NCBI GenBank assembly: GCA_963693315.1 | Contig: OY856186.1 | Coordinates: 300,766,174 to 300,830,173, forward strand | Direction of reading: 5' to 3' | Origin: Diogma glabrata | Lineage: Eukaryota > Arthropoda > Insecta > Diptera > Cylindrotomidae | Length of the DNA: 64,000 bases | Shown here: positions 46,447 through 56,862 of the stretch, piece after piece | How positions within the stretch are numbered: the stretch's first letter is position 1 | Layout: each line of letters begins with the position of its first letter | Program-made: the position numbers and the translations under genes | The notes under the pieces: generated by a model | Databases searched by the model: none | Told to the model about the DNA's origin: nothing | What the model saw: the letters and a program-made list of their open reading frames with translations, nothing else

Positions 46447-49083
46447 TTGTGTACAAATAAAATTAGATGTGTCAGATTAGTTTGTCTACCTGAAATTTCT
46501 TTTTTCACAATAGCTCTATACCGGTCCCCAAACAAACATAATCCCAATTTTTTTAATGACTTGACTAATGTTGTCGACGAAATTAGAGCACAATTTCAAA
46601 GTTGTGAGGTTATCGTTACCGGTGACTTCAACGTCCACAACAAAACGTGGTTGGAATATTCCAAAATGACCGACGACAACAATGGAAGGCAGGCAGAAAT
46701 ATTTGCTGCATCGCACGACCTGACGCAGATTGTAAAAAGCCCAACTTTCACTCCTCGTAATGGCGGTGATAAAAGTTTTCTCTTAGACCTTTATCTCACA
46801 TCTATGCCAGATATTACGAGTGTCGATGTCGATAAGGGTAGTATTGGAAATTCTGACCATTATCTAATCACATCAGTTATCAAAACTGATTTGCTACAAA
46901 CTAGAGTTCCCAAATCCCGTAAAATATTTCACTTTTCAAAAATGGACACCAATGGTCTCCGAAGTTTTTTTCAAGGTTTCCCTTTTGATCGTCATTGTTT
47001 TTATACTGACGATGTAAGTGTTTCTGCTCAAAACTTTACTGAAACCATTCAATTCGGTATTAACAAATTCGTTCCCTTTTCAATAATGAAACCCCAACAA
47101 AAATATTTGTTTTCGAAAGCAGCCAAATTGACTCTTAGAAACAAACGTAGATTATTTAATATTTGGATTCATAAAAAGAACTCTGTTAATCGATCCCAAT
47201 ATTTAAAGGCTAATAAAATATCAAACCAGATAATTGAAAACGAAAAAGCAGAGATTGACAGAGCGAAAGCGGCAAAACTTTCGAGTATGTCAATTTCTGA
47301 CAAAAGTTTTTATAATGCCATTAATTCTTTAAATTGTGGTACTAAATCTTCTATCCCTCCTATCATTGATGGTGACTCAATCATTACTGACCCTGCAAGG
47401 AAAGCTACATTGTTCGCGGAACGCTTTGCTTCAAATTCAACAGTTTTAGAAACTCCTAAAGAAATACCCCAAATCCAGTCTTCAGGAGTTAATATGAAAC
47501 AATTACATTTCAAACCCAAAATTGTCGAAAAACTTTTAAGGGGGTTAAACAACAACAAAGCTTCTGGTCTGGACAACATTCCTCCTGTTATTCTAAAAAC
47601 ATTTTCAAAAGCACTTGCACCAACCCTCACCAAAATATTTTATAAATCCTATAAATCTGGTATTTATCCATCCTGCTGGAAGCTGGCCAATGTCCAGCCT
47701 GTCCCAAAAAAAGGAACGAAATGTGATATTTCAAATTATAGACCAATAGCCTTACTCCCAGTCATGTCTAAAATATACGAGCACTATATTAATTCACACA
47801 TATCCAAATTTTTGGAAGACAACCATTTGATATCTGACAGCCAATACGGTTTTAGAAACAAAAGATCAACAACCGATCTATTGAACTATGTGGCACATAT
47901 TTGGAATAGCATACTTGAGAAAGGTGGTGAAACGTACGTGATCGCATTAGACATCTCAAAAGCATTTGATCGAATTTGGCATATCAACTTGATCAACAAG
48001 CTCGCTGCGTACGGTTTTCATCCCGCAGTCGTGAAGTTGATTCAAAATTTTCTGTCTAACCGATACATATCGGTATCTATAGATGGCTTTTCTTCTAAGT
48101 CCAAATTAATTAACGCTGGTGTACCCCAAGGCTCAGTTTTATCTCCCACTTTATTTTTAATTTATATCAACGAACTGTTGCAAATCACCAGTAACCCAAT
48201 AAATAGTTTTGCAGATGATAGTACACTGCACAAGTCATTCGTCCCCCTATCTTCAAAGGGTAAAATGCATGAACGAATAAATCCCGTCCGGAGAGACGCT
48301 GCCATAAATGTAAACGAGGACCTAAAAAAAGTCGCCGATTGGGATGACAAAAATTTGGTCAATTTTAATTCCACCAAAACACAGCTATTGATTGTTTCCA
48401 GATCAAAGACCGAGTGTCCCAACGATATTTCAATTAATATGTGTGACGACCAAATAGATGAATGTGAAAGCATTCGTTTATTGGGAGTCACAATATCCAA
48501 TGACTTAGTCTGGAACGATCATATAATGGCCATGGCAAAGAGCGCGTCAAGAAAACTCGGCCTCCTCAATAGATGTAAAAAATATTTTACTTCGCATCAA
48601 TTACTCCACATTTATAAGTCCTATATTCGTCCCTGTATGGAGTATTGTTGTCAAGTTTGGGGCGCTGCATCTGTTACTATCCTGGCTCTTTTGGACTCTG
48701 TTCAAAAGCGAGCTATACGAAATGTTGGTGATCGAGATTTAACATTAGGTCTTGATTCCCTGCAACATCGTCGCACTGTTGCTGATCTCGTTGTTTTTTA
48801 TAAATATCGTCACCAGCAGTGCTCGGATGAAATCACGTCCATAATGCCTCAGACATATGTTTTTCCCCGTTTTACTCGTCAATCGGTTTGTGCGGGCGGT
48901 CGAACTGTCGAGATTACTCACTGTCATAGTAATAGAATGCAAAGAGATTTCTTTGTGCGTACATCGTACACATGGAATGCTTTGCCCGAACCAATAGTCT
49001 CGGGTGCCTTCAATCCACAAAGATTTAAAAAAAGCGTCCACCTATACCTCAAGACGCATGTTGTTGTGGGACCTACGTCTTAA
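46447..49083 (+). CDS. Endonuclease (partial)-reverse transcriptase ORF2, open for 878 codons
   Basis: The frame is open from the flank to TAA at 49,081; codons from 46,484 belong to the element. The endonuclease lacks its first third, including the NI.GL and catalytic Glu motifs, but keeps TGDFNVHNKTW (residues about 58-68) and GNSDHYLIT (about 138). The RT has VQPVPKKGTKCDISNYRPIA, YGFRNKRSTTDLL, LDISKAFDRIWH (from about 501), GVPQGSVLSPTLFLIYINEL and the catalytic FADD at 588-591. The C-terminal region has SYIRPCMEYCCQVWG and ends in VVGPTS. No lesion is visible in the RT. Without ORF1, promoter or full endonuclease it cannot be autonomous. It is the youngest of the five copies in the window. 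Confidence 0.88.
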   Translation: MCTNKIRCVRLVCLPEISFFTIALYRSPNKHNPNFFNDLTNVVDEIRAQFQSCEVIVTGDFNVHNKTWLEYSKMTDDNNGRQAEIFAASHDLTQIVKSPTFTPRNGGDKSFLLDLYLTSMPDITSVDVDKGSIGNSDHYLITSVIKTDLLQTRVPKSRKIFHFSKMDTNGLRSFFQGFPFDRHCFYTDDVSVSAQNFTETIQFGINKFVPFSIMKPQQKYLFSKAAKLTLRNKRRLFNIWIHKKNSVNRSQYLKANKISNQIIENEKAEIDRAKAAKLSSMSISDKSFYNAINSLNCGTKSSIPPIIDGDSIITDPARKATLFAERFASNSTVLETPKEIPQIQSSGVNMKQLHFKPKIVEKLLRGLNNNKASGLDNIPPVILKTFSKALAPTLTKIFYKSYKSGIYPSCWKLANVQPVPKKGTKCDISNYRPIALLPVMSKIYEHYINSHISKFLEDNHLISDSQYGFRNKRSTTDLLNYVAHIWNSILEKGGETYVIALDISKAFDRIWHINLINKLAAYGFHPAVVKLIQNFLSNRYISVSIDGFSSKSKLINAGVPQGSVLSPTLFLIYINELLQITSNPINSFADDSTLHKSFVPLSSKGKMHERINPVRRDAAINVNEDLKKVADWDDKNLVNFNSTKTQLLIVSRSKTECPNDISINMCDDQIDECESIRLLGVTISNDLVWNDHIMAMAKSASRKLGLLNRCKKYFTSHQLLHIYKSYIRPCMEYCCQVWGAASVTILALLDSVQKRAIRNVGDRDLTLGLDSLQHRRTVADLVVFYKYRHQQCSDEITSIMPQTYVFPRFTRQSVCAGGRTVEITHCHSNRMQRDFFVRTSYTWNALPEPIVSGAFNPQRFKKSVHLYLKTHVVVGPTS

Positions 49084-49167
49084 AAGGTATCTATGTGTTG
49101 TTGTGACACATTTTGTAATTCCTACTACACAACACTTCTTATTAAAAAAAAAAAAAAAAAAAAAAAA
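46484..49167 (+). mobile_element. Jockey-like retrotransposon, 5'-truncated, otherwise well preserved
   Basis: The insert begins inside the endonuclease (GTCTACCTGAAATTTC) and ends with a 24-base poly-A at 49,144-49,167. The intact site at 29,119 reads GTCAGATTAGTTTAAATAAA, so insertion was at a TTT/AAA junction. No clear target duplication shows outside the A-run. Four bases of flank (GTTT) also fit the element's own sequence, a sign of microhomology at the 5' junction. Confidence 0.9.
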
Positions 49168-49465
49168 TAAAAAATTTAAGTAGAAACAGAATAATTCAAA
49201 AAAATTATCGAACCAAATTAAATATATTATCCGAACTAACTTCATTAATACAATTTTGGAACAGTTTTATTTAAGTTGGTTAAAACTACTTTTAACAACA
49301 TATTAAATCCACTAAAGATCAAATATAGGTCCAACAAAGATCAAATGAACTACGTCACAACTACAAATATACTATCACACATAATTTATAATCAAACATT
49401 ATCAAACAATTTTTTTTAACTACTAACTTGAGAAATCGTCATTATTTACTCGAATGCCCCAATGA

Positions 49466-50185
49466 GAATAGTAGATTCTTGTATGAGCTTAGAATGAAGG
49501 CAATTCTTCACGAGGATGAAGTTTCCCGAAACGAGCGTAGCGAGTGGAGGGAATCATCCGAGTGAAGAATTGCCTTCATCCTAAGCGAATACAAGATACT
49601 ATTTTATCCACGACTACATATATTTCAAATAATTTCATTCAAGTTTTCCTGTAAAAGTTTATATCGCCATACTGAAATAAATCTATGAAATTAAAAACAA
49701 AACAAAACATGTATGTTTATTTTATATGTTTATCTACGACTACTAAAGAATATATACTTTCCATGCTTATATCTTTCATTGTAATTGTATTCATTCCTTT
49801 TTATATATCAAATTCTTTTTTATTTATTTCATTCCACTTTATTTATTCAAAATTCCCCTAAAAATTAAAAACTTGATTTGTTGGTATAGTTATATAAACA
49901 AGATAAAACAAGAACAATACATTTAAAATAAACAAACATGTTTTTTTTCTTTTTTCATTTCATAGATTTATTTCAATATGGCGATATAAACTTTTACAGG
50001 AAAACTTGAATGAAATTATATGAAATATTTGTAGTCGTGGATAAAATAGTATCTTGTATTCGCTTTATAGGATAAAGGCAATTCTTCACTCGGATGATTC
50101 CCTTCACTCGCTACGCTCGTTCTGGGAAACTTCATCCTCGTGAAGAATTGCCTTCATTCTAAGCTCATACAAGAATTTACTATTC
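49466..50185. mobile_element. Foldback element with ~247-bp arms made of type 1 palindromes
   Basis: The left arm (49,466 to about 49,712) and right arm (about 49,938-50,185) are near-perfect reverse complements across a ~225-bp AT-rich spacer. Each arm is itself a palindrome (49,466-49,606 and 50,042-50,185) with inner arms GGCAATTCTTCAC/GTGAAGAATTGCC and the loop GAGCGTAGCGAGTGGAG or its mirror. Beyond the palindrome each arm continues with CCACGACTACA and ATTTCATTCAAGTTTTCCTG. There is no coding content. A target duplication was not found. Confidence 0.85.
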
Positions 50186-50861
50186 TTTCAAATACTCAAA
50201 CATATTATCTCAAAATACGAAATAAAGATTTATCTAAGTCTAATCCCGCCTTTAAAGGTTCCAGGGGACTGAGAACAGGGGACTGATAATTTTTCAGTAT
50301 TTCTCTTAAAAATGACAAAATTACGTCTAATGAAAAAAATAAACGAATTCTTTACCAAAGGGCTACATATACACGACGTATAAAACTATAAAATTACCTG
50401 TAATTAAAATTCGTTTTACGAAAATAATTACCAGGGTACTGATAATGTCACTGTACAAAACACGATCTTACTTGCAATGATGACTGTTTTGATTGGTAAA
50501 AACCAGGGTTGCAACGTATAAAACACTTATTATACGTACGTATAAAACGTACAGTATAAAACACACAATTATATACGTTTTATATATAAATGTATAAAAG
50601 TAAAATCCTTAATAAATAAAATTACATTTATATAATATTATCGCGGGCGTTTTATTCATCGTAATCGTGATGTTTAATATTTATAAAACCTAGTTTTCTG
50701 AGCTAATAGAAACAATTACTTTAGAAAATATATCGTGATAATTTAATTTCTTACCCAACTATTCCTATCAATTCAGAAAGCTTCCACATTTAAGATAAAT
50801 GCTTCTTTTCAAAATATTCTAATAAACTTCGTCCAGAATGGGTTAATTTAATTTTCCTACT
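50186..50861. other. Unassigned; possible lone hAT-type end
   Basis: CAGGGTTGCAACGTATAAAA near 50,506 resembles a hAT terminus (compare CAGGGTTGTT at 62,513), but I found no partner end. The rest has CAGGG-ACTGA words near 50,265 and 50,433 and no gene. Confidence 0.35.
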
Positions 50862-53430
50862 CCTATCACCAGTGGCGGATTACCATAGAGGCGGAAGAGG
50901 CGGCCGCCTCGGGCCCCACATGCACAGGGGCCCCCTCGCTACAAATAGTATTGATATTTTATAGGTATTCAAATATCAGATGACTGCGTTCATTCAACCA
51001 AAGTTTTTAAACCTAAAGATTTTTTTAATATTATCCCACATGTAAAAGTGTTAGGTTGTCAATTTGTATTACTTTTTTTCATGTATGTATTTATTTTAAT
51101 AATTCTAATTTGATAGTTTTATAATTTTTTAATGTACAAATTCGTTTTCCAATTTGTATAGTAAAAAAACATTTTGTATTGAAAAGTTCCACTGTTACGA
51201 ATGAATATTAATACTAAAACTTTATTTGCAATGGGCTGTTATTATATCAATCGCAAAATTATTGATAAAAACAAAATCCAGATAAGTATTTTTTGGATAT
51301 CTGAAGTATATTTGTGTTTTATGTTTTCATCAATGATTTTGGATTTCTTTTAAGACCTACAATTTATTGAAAGCATTAAACCGAAAACCTAAATTTTAAG
51401 CATATAATTGTACATATTTTAGATTGATTTCATATATAACTAAATAAATGAAAACTTTTTAACGTGTAGAATTGAAATCTTTTATTGTTTGCTTAAAATC
51501 CATGTATTTTTTATACAATACATGCTAAATTCATCATTTGGATTAACGTTTGAAAAGGGTTTCCATATGATATGATTGATATAGTATAGGTGTTTTAGCT
51601 TTAGTTGTATATTTCGTTTTATCAACGTTGATTGGAAAAAAGATTGTCTAAAAAATTTGTTTGAAAAATTTGAAAAAATGATTGTTTGTAACTGGACGTA
51701 TTGATACTCAAATAGCTCGTGAAATTGAAGTACAACAAAAATACTGGCGGGAAGTTTTAAAAAGAGTTGCAGCTACAGTAAAGCTATTAGCTACTTTGGG
51801 TTTAGCATTTCGTGGTCATCAAGAAGATATTCATTCGAACAGAAAAGGAAATTTTATGACACGCATTGAGTACCTATCCCAATTTGATGGTTTTCTTAAA
51901 AATCATTTGAAGAGGTACAGCCATCCAGGAAAAGGTAATGTAAGTTATTTATCACATACCACATGCGATGAATTTATAAATTTAATGGGAACTGAAGTAA
52001 TAGAACACCTAATTCAAGAAATTCAGGACTCTTTATATTATTCAATTATTGTTGATTCTACGCCAGACGTGAACCACACTGACCAACTAAGTTTTATATT
52101 AAGGTACATTTATAAAGTGGGCGATGCGAGAGAACGATTTTTGGATTTTTACAAATTGAAAATCTAGCACAACTTATTTTGAAAACTTTAAACAATTTGT
52201 CTTTGGATATTAAAAATTGTCGCGGTCAAACATATATGGCCGGATAATATAATGGTTTACAAGCCAGAATTAAAACTCTAAGTGAGACCGCCATTTTTAT
52301 TCCTTGTACAAGTCATACGCTTAATTTAATTGGAAATTATGCTGTAGATGCCTATTCTACTGCGGTGTATTATTTTAACTTTATCCAAAATATATATGTA
52401 TTCTTTTCTTCATCTACTCACAGATGCAAGTTGCTTATTGATAATTTTTCCGATCCTAATTCCAAACATATTAAAAAATTAAGTGACACAAGTGACAAGA
52501 TGGTCTGCAAGAGCTGATGCAGTATCCGCCTTGCGGTTTAATTACAAAAATATTAAAAGCGTTCTTATCCAAATTAGCGAAAATGAAGACGAAAAACCGA
52601 TTACTGAAGTTGAAGTTAAAAAATTAGCTAGCTCTTTCGATGAATATGAATTGCCTTATTAACCGTTCTATGGGATATATTATTGCAAAGAATTAATAGT
52701 ACTAGAAAATCATTTCAAAATATTCAAACGAACTTATTACAATGAGTAAAACTGTTTAATTCTTTGTCACAATTTATAAGGGATGTTCGGAATGATTTTG
52801 AGAGCATAGAAAAGCAAGCGAACTTATTAACAGACAATATTAGCTACAAAGAAGGACGAAAAAGAAAACGCAAAATTATGTATGATGAATCATCTGCAAA
52901 TGATACACAGCTAGTAGGACGAGAATTGTTTATTATAAATACTCACAATATGATCTGTGATAGACTTGCCACTGAAATGTCTACCAGAACGTCCATATAT
53001 GAAACTGTTATAATTTTAAATTATTTTTTGATCAAAATATATCCAGTGATGAAGTTGACAAGTGTATTTTAGAATTGTCAAATACATATGCGAGGGATAT
53101 AAAAGTACAATATTTTAAAGACGAGGTACATCATTTTTTTAAATATATAAAAGAAGAGAACATCACTTGTCCATTTAAGATGTACAAGGTAATCATTGAT
53201 GGCCTGCAATCTTCATTTCCCAATGTGGAAACTATTTTTAAAATATTTCTTACATTGCCGATATGCAACGCAAGTGGGGAACGATCTTTCTCCGTTCTGA
53301 AGCGGATAAAAAATTATTTAAGAAATAGTCTTAATCAAAATCATTTGCAAAATTTTTGGTAAAATCTTAGGCCCCAAAATTTTGTTCCGCCTCGGGCCCC
53401 TTAAAGGCATAATCCGCCACTGCCTATCAC
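50862..53430 (+). mobile_element. hAT element, ZMYM1-like, with exact 8-bp duplication
   Basis: The element is 50,870-53,422 (2,553 bp). It starts CAGTGGCGGATTA and ends TAATCCGCCACTG, with a further inverted GCCTCGGGCCCC near each end. Both sides are flanked by CCTATCAC. The intact target is seen at 44,235 in the sister copy of the surrounding repeat. The GC-rich termini contrast with the AT-rich interior. The transposase is broken. Confidence 0.93.
51682..53362 (+). pseudogene. hAT transposase of the ZMYM1-like (TTF/DUF4371) class, broken
   Basis: The first long piece (51,682-52,167) has QQKYWREVLKRVAATVKLLA, LAFRGHQED, GNFMTRIEYLSQFD and YYSIIVDSTPDVNHTDQLSF, with the first catalytic Asp in VDSTPD, typical of ZMYM1-like transposases. 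Lesions follow near 52,165-52,260. The next fragment has YNGLQARIKTLSE-like sequence and IPCTSHTLNLIG (about 52,300), then TRWSARADAV out of frame at 52,500. The C-terminus has LTLPICNASGERSFSVLKRI (about 53,250), the hAT dimerisation signature. At least five frame changes or stops are present. The N-terminal zinc finger is not seen. Confidence 0.85.
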
Positions 53431-53881
53431 AGTAAATTATAAATTACATCGCACTATCCATGACATGTAAATTGATTATTTCAAATAGCGTGCAGTAAGT
53501 AAAAAAAAGCGTGCGGTAATGGATTTTCATATATATATTACCGCACGCTTTTAATAAAAAGAAAATTTTTATTTAAAGAAAAATTTGATTTTTAAAAATT
53601 AAATATTTCAATTCATTTTGACACAGAATAATGCAAAGCCTACCACAATTTGTAAACTATTTGCATTTTATTTATAATTAGTAGTTCATTTTTTCAAGTA
53701 ATTATATGCGTTTGGGCATTAAAACAAAGTCGTAGGAAAAGTATATAACAAATCTCGAGTTGTAAAGCATTTTCCATGCTCGTGAAGATACTGCACTCGA
53801 CGCTACGCGTCTCGTGCGCAAAATTTTCCCTCGCATGTAAAATGCTATTTACAACTCTAGATATGTAATATACTATTACTC
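53431..53881. repeat. Second copy of the type 2 palindrome unit
   Basis: It is about 95% identical by eye to 44,243-44,696. It includes the AGCGTGCGGTAA hairpin (here one direct copy has a CGTGCAGTAA variant) and the type 2 palindrome at 53,753-53,861. The two copies diverge right after TAGATATGTAATATACTATTA, which marks a unit boundary. Confidence 0.85.
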
Positions 53882-54527
53882 ATACATAACCAATACATTC
53901 TGCATTAATGTTTTCCACATTGAAACTATTGCAAAGATGGATTAAAGAATGAGTTAATTAATACATTTTGCATAAATTAAAGCAAATTAAATTTGTTTTC
54001 GCTAATACAAATGTTTACATTAATGCAAGTATGAATTAAAAAGAGGTGTGGCCTACTCATGATGTACGTACTTCGAATATTGTTTTCTAGAAAGTACAGT
54101 GGAAAACAACAACTGATTAGCAGAAGTTTCTACTTATTTATTTTTGGATATAAATAAGCGAACAAAAAATCAGATAGGCAGTTTAATTTTGCAATTAAAA
54201 GTGTTTACAAATATTCGCAAGTATAAGGAATAATCGGGTGGTACTTGAGCCTGGGTACTAATAGTGAAAGAATTTCAACCTAGTGGAATAGTAAATACAG
54301 ATTTTACGATTCCGAATTGATTCAAATTATGGAAAAGCGGTGAAATTTTATTGTTATCTATTTATTTTTCTAAAAAAATTTCAATAACAAATGGTAATTG
54401 TAAATAAAACTCCTTGTTGTAGTATTTCGAAATAGATTATTGCGAAATACTACAACAAAGAATTTTATTTACAATTATTCATCGTGTTTCGCCAAGTACC
54501 AGCGGTAAAATTTATAACGAGTGGTAT
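53882..54527. other. Unassigned, with a 37-bp-arm palindrome
   Basis: At about 54,398-54,480 the arms AATTGTAAATAAAACTCCTT...GTAGTATTTCG and GCGAAATACTACAACAAAG...TTTATTTACAATT form a hairpin with a ~13-base loop. It lacks the CTCG-type loop of the other palindromes. TACTTGAG and AAGTACCAGC near 54,242 and 54,495 may be outer arms. There are no genes. Confidence 0.6.
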
Positions 54528-55065
54528 TTAGGGCCGATTGTATGAATAGATAGGATAAATCCTCGGATTAATCGTCGTTTGTATTGTATGAATCAAGATA
54601 AAATAAAAAATCTATCCGAGGATTGTTGATCTATCCTTAGATCTATCTTCTATTTTTCTTCTATAAAACATAAGATAAAACAATTTGTTTTTTTTTTTTG
54701 ACATGTGCATAGCAGGAAATTTTTGATTTGAATTTGTGGTTATTTTTGAATTTAAATTTCTTCGTTTCAAAAATTTGTTATTTGATATAAATTAATAGTT
54801 AAATAAATAATATTTTTAATATAATTTTAACATATTCAATTTTGAAATGATGTTTTTTAATTTATAATTAAATTTATTTAATAGAAAAGTAAAAGAAAAA
54901 GTATTATCACTTATAAAAAAAGTGCTATAAACTGCAATAAAAACAAAAATTAAAATTAATTTATGCGTGTTCATACAATCGACGAAAAAAAGAATGCTTG
55001 GATGAAGATAGAATTTTATCCTCGGATTTTTTTCTATCCATCCTTGTTCATACAATCGGCCCTTA
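54528..55065. mobile_element. PIF/Harbinger-type MITE with TTA duplication
   Basis: The element 54,531-55,062 starts GGGCCGATTGTATGAA and ends TTCATACAATCGGCCC, a perfect 16-bp inverted repeat. TTA stands on both sides, as expected for PIF/Harbinger. GGATAAATCCTCGGATTAAT and its near mirror recur several times in the subterminal regions (ATCCGAGGATT near 54,615, ATCCTCGGATT near 55,018). No transposase is present, so it is non-autonomous (532 bp). Confidence 0.85.
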
Positions 55066-55440
55066 GTGAGATAATTTTTTTTAAATTATGCTGTTTAAAA
55101 CAATCATTAGTTTCTAAATATATTTTTTTTATGTGGAAAAATCATATGTATTCGCTTCACCGTGATGATGTAGGTATATATATATATTTGTATTAGCTTT
55201 GCTATTAGGTAGTGCGGTGCTTGCCTAAAATTGAAGTAAAAATGTAAACAATGTATTTCATAATGCAAAAGTTTCAATAAAGACTGACTGTTTTACTTAA
55301 TTATTTTCATTTTATTTTATTGTTATCAATTTATTATTTATTTCATTTAATTTTATTTCATTTCATTTTATTTTCATTTTCAACTGTTTTACCTAATTAT
55401 TTTCATTTCAGTTTGAATATATTTCAAGAATACAACCAGA
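55066..55440. other. Unassigned, low-complexity TTTCAT-rich tract
   Basis: 55,300-55,400 is a T-rich tract made of ATTTCATTTTATTTT-like words. Nothing else is recognised. Confidence 0.5.
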
Positions 55441-55925
55441 ATGTTTTTCCATGAAATTCATGGATTCTCTCTCTCTCCCATGGATTCCATGAAATTCATT
55501 CTGAATGTATTAGGATAATACATTATGAATGTATTTAAAGAATGCATTATAAATGCATATTCTTAAAATACTTTCAGAATGTATTTAAATAATGCATTCT
55601 GAAAGCGTTTTTAAAAATACATTCGTAATGTTTATTTGTAATACATTCAGAATGGATTATTAAAATACATTCTGAATGTAATAGAAGAATACATTGTATG
55701 TATGTATTGTTCGAATGTATTTTTAAAATGTTCTCGTAATGCAGTACTGAAATATATTTTTAATGCATTTCGCGTAAACTAATCTTTTGTTTTTTTAAGG
55801 GGAAATTGATCACGCAGACGGACATCGTAACCATTCTTTCATAGAAAAACGTGATACATTCGAATGCATTAAAGTATCACGTTTAATGCATTATTAATAT
55901 ATTTTTAATGCATTTTGTGCTAGCT
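55441..55925. repeat. Minisatellite-like tract of AATGTATT/AATACATT words
   Basis: About a dozen imperfect units of the form GAATGTATT-TT(A)AATACATTC occur at roughly 25-40 bp spacing, mixed with ATGAAATTCATGGA palindromes near 55,450-55,500 and a (TC)n run. Each unit is itself nearly palindromic. Confidence 0.7.
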
Positions 55926-56411
55926 GGGTATACCAACAAATGAAGTTTTAGGGGAATATTTAATAAACTATATAACTGTTGTAGAATGTAATGATTGCGT
56001 CACATTCTACACACAAGTGAGAGAATGTATAAAATTACAATGGAAAACATTCACATGGAAGCATATATTCTTTAGCAGTCGTGGATAAAAATATTTATTT
56101 CAATTTAGGAGTAAGAAGGATATTTTTTAATTTTCACACATGTACTTTTTTGTTTACTGACCACATTCAGATAGTTGAAAGAACTTTATCAACTTTAACT
56201 AAAACTGCTTACCAGAACTTATACGCAAAAAAATGTCGTGCCGTAGTTAGCTTCATTTTCTTCCTTCGTGTGTAGAACTACCCATATATATATAATCGAT
56301 ATTTATTATAAACAAGGGGGTATCCCGCGGGCTGCGCCCTCCCCTTCCCCCCCCCCCTCCACACGCCCCCCCTCTTTGCTTTTTCATCTGGCCAGAGGCG
56401 TAGCTAGGGGG

Positions 56412-56862
56412 GTGACACCCGAACGTAAAAAACTTAAACAAACCATCATAATGTTTTCAACGATAAATCACTTCGAAACCGTTTTGGGGTGACACCCGAA
56501 CGTAAACAACTTAAGCAAACCATCACAATGTTTTCAATGATAAATCACTTCGAAACCGTTTTGGGGTGACACCCGAACGTAAAAAACATAAACAAACCAT
56601 CACAATGTTTTCAACGATAAATCACTTCGAAACCGTTTTGGGGTGACACCCGAACGTAAACAACTTAAACAAACCATCACAATGTTTTCAATGATAAATC
56701 ACTTCGAAACCGTTTTGGGGTGACACCCGAACGTAAAAAACTTAAACAAACCATCACAATGTTTTCAACAATAAATCACTTCGAAACCGTTTTGGGGTGA
56801 CACCCGAACGTAAACAACTTAAACAAACCATCACAATGTTATCAACGATAAATCACTTCGAA
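56412..56862 (+). repeat. Tandem repeat, 77-bp unit, six starts, alternating A/B types
   Basis: GTGACACCCGAACGTAAA starts at 56,412, 56,489, 56,566, 56,643, 56,720 and 56,797. Units 1, 3 and 5 read GTAAAAAAC, units 2, 4 and 6 read GTAAACAAC. Units 2 and 4 have CAATGAT where the others have CAACGAT or CAACAAT. The array therefore grew by copying a 154-bp pair. Because 77 is not a multiple of three, it does not encode a protein repeat. The last unit runs into the transposase frame. Confidence 0.93.

Larger units (their letters stand above)
46390..49440 (+). repeat. Element C end fragment, split by a retrotransposon
   Basis: 46,405-46,483 (GTATATCCGCTAGAAATAAG, AGACGGTTTTGTGTACAAAT, GTCAGATTAGTTT) and 49,168-49,440 (TTTAAGTAGAAACAGAATAA onward) together match 29,055-29,370 without a gap. 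The retrotransposon at 46,484-49,167 sits exactly between them. Confidence 0.82.

Noticed and set aside
50506..50530. A hAT MITE beginning CAGGGTTGCAACG
   Set aside because: No matching CAACCCTG end or target duplication was found downstream.
56412..56862. CRISPR-like regular repeats
   Set aside because: The 77-bp units are contiguous without unique spacers and lie inside a eukaryotic hAT element.
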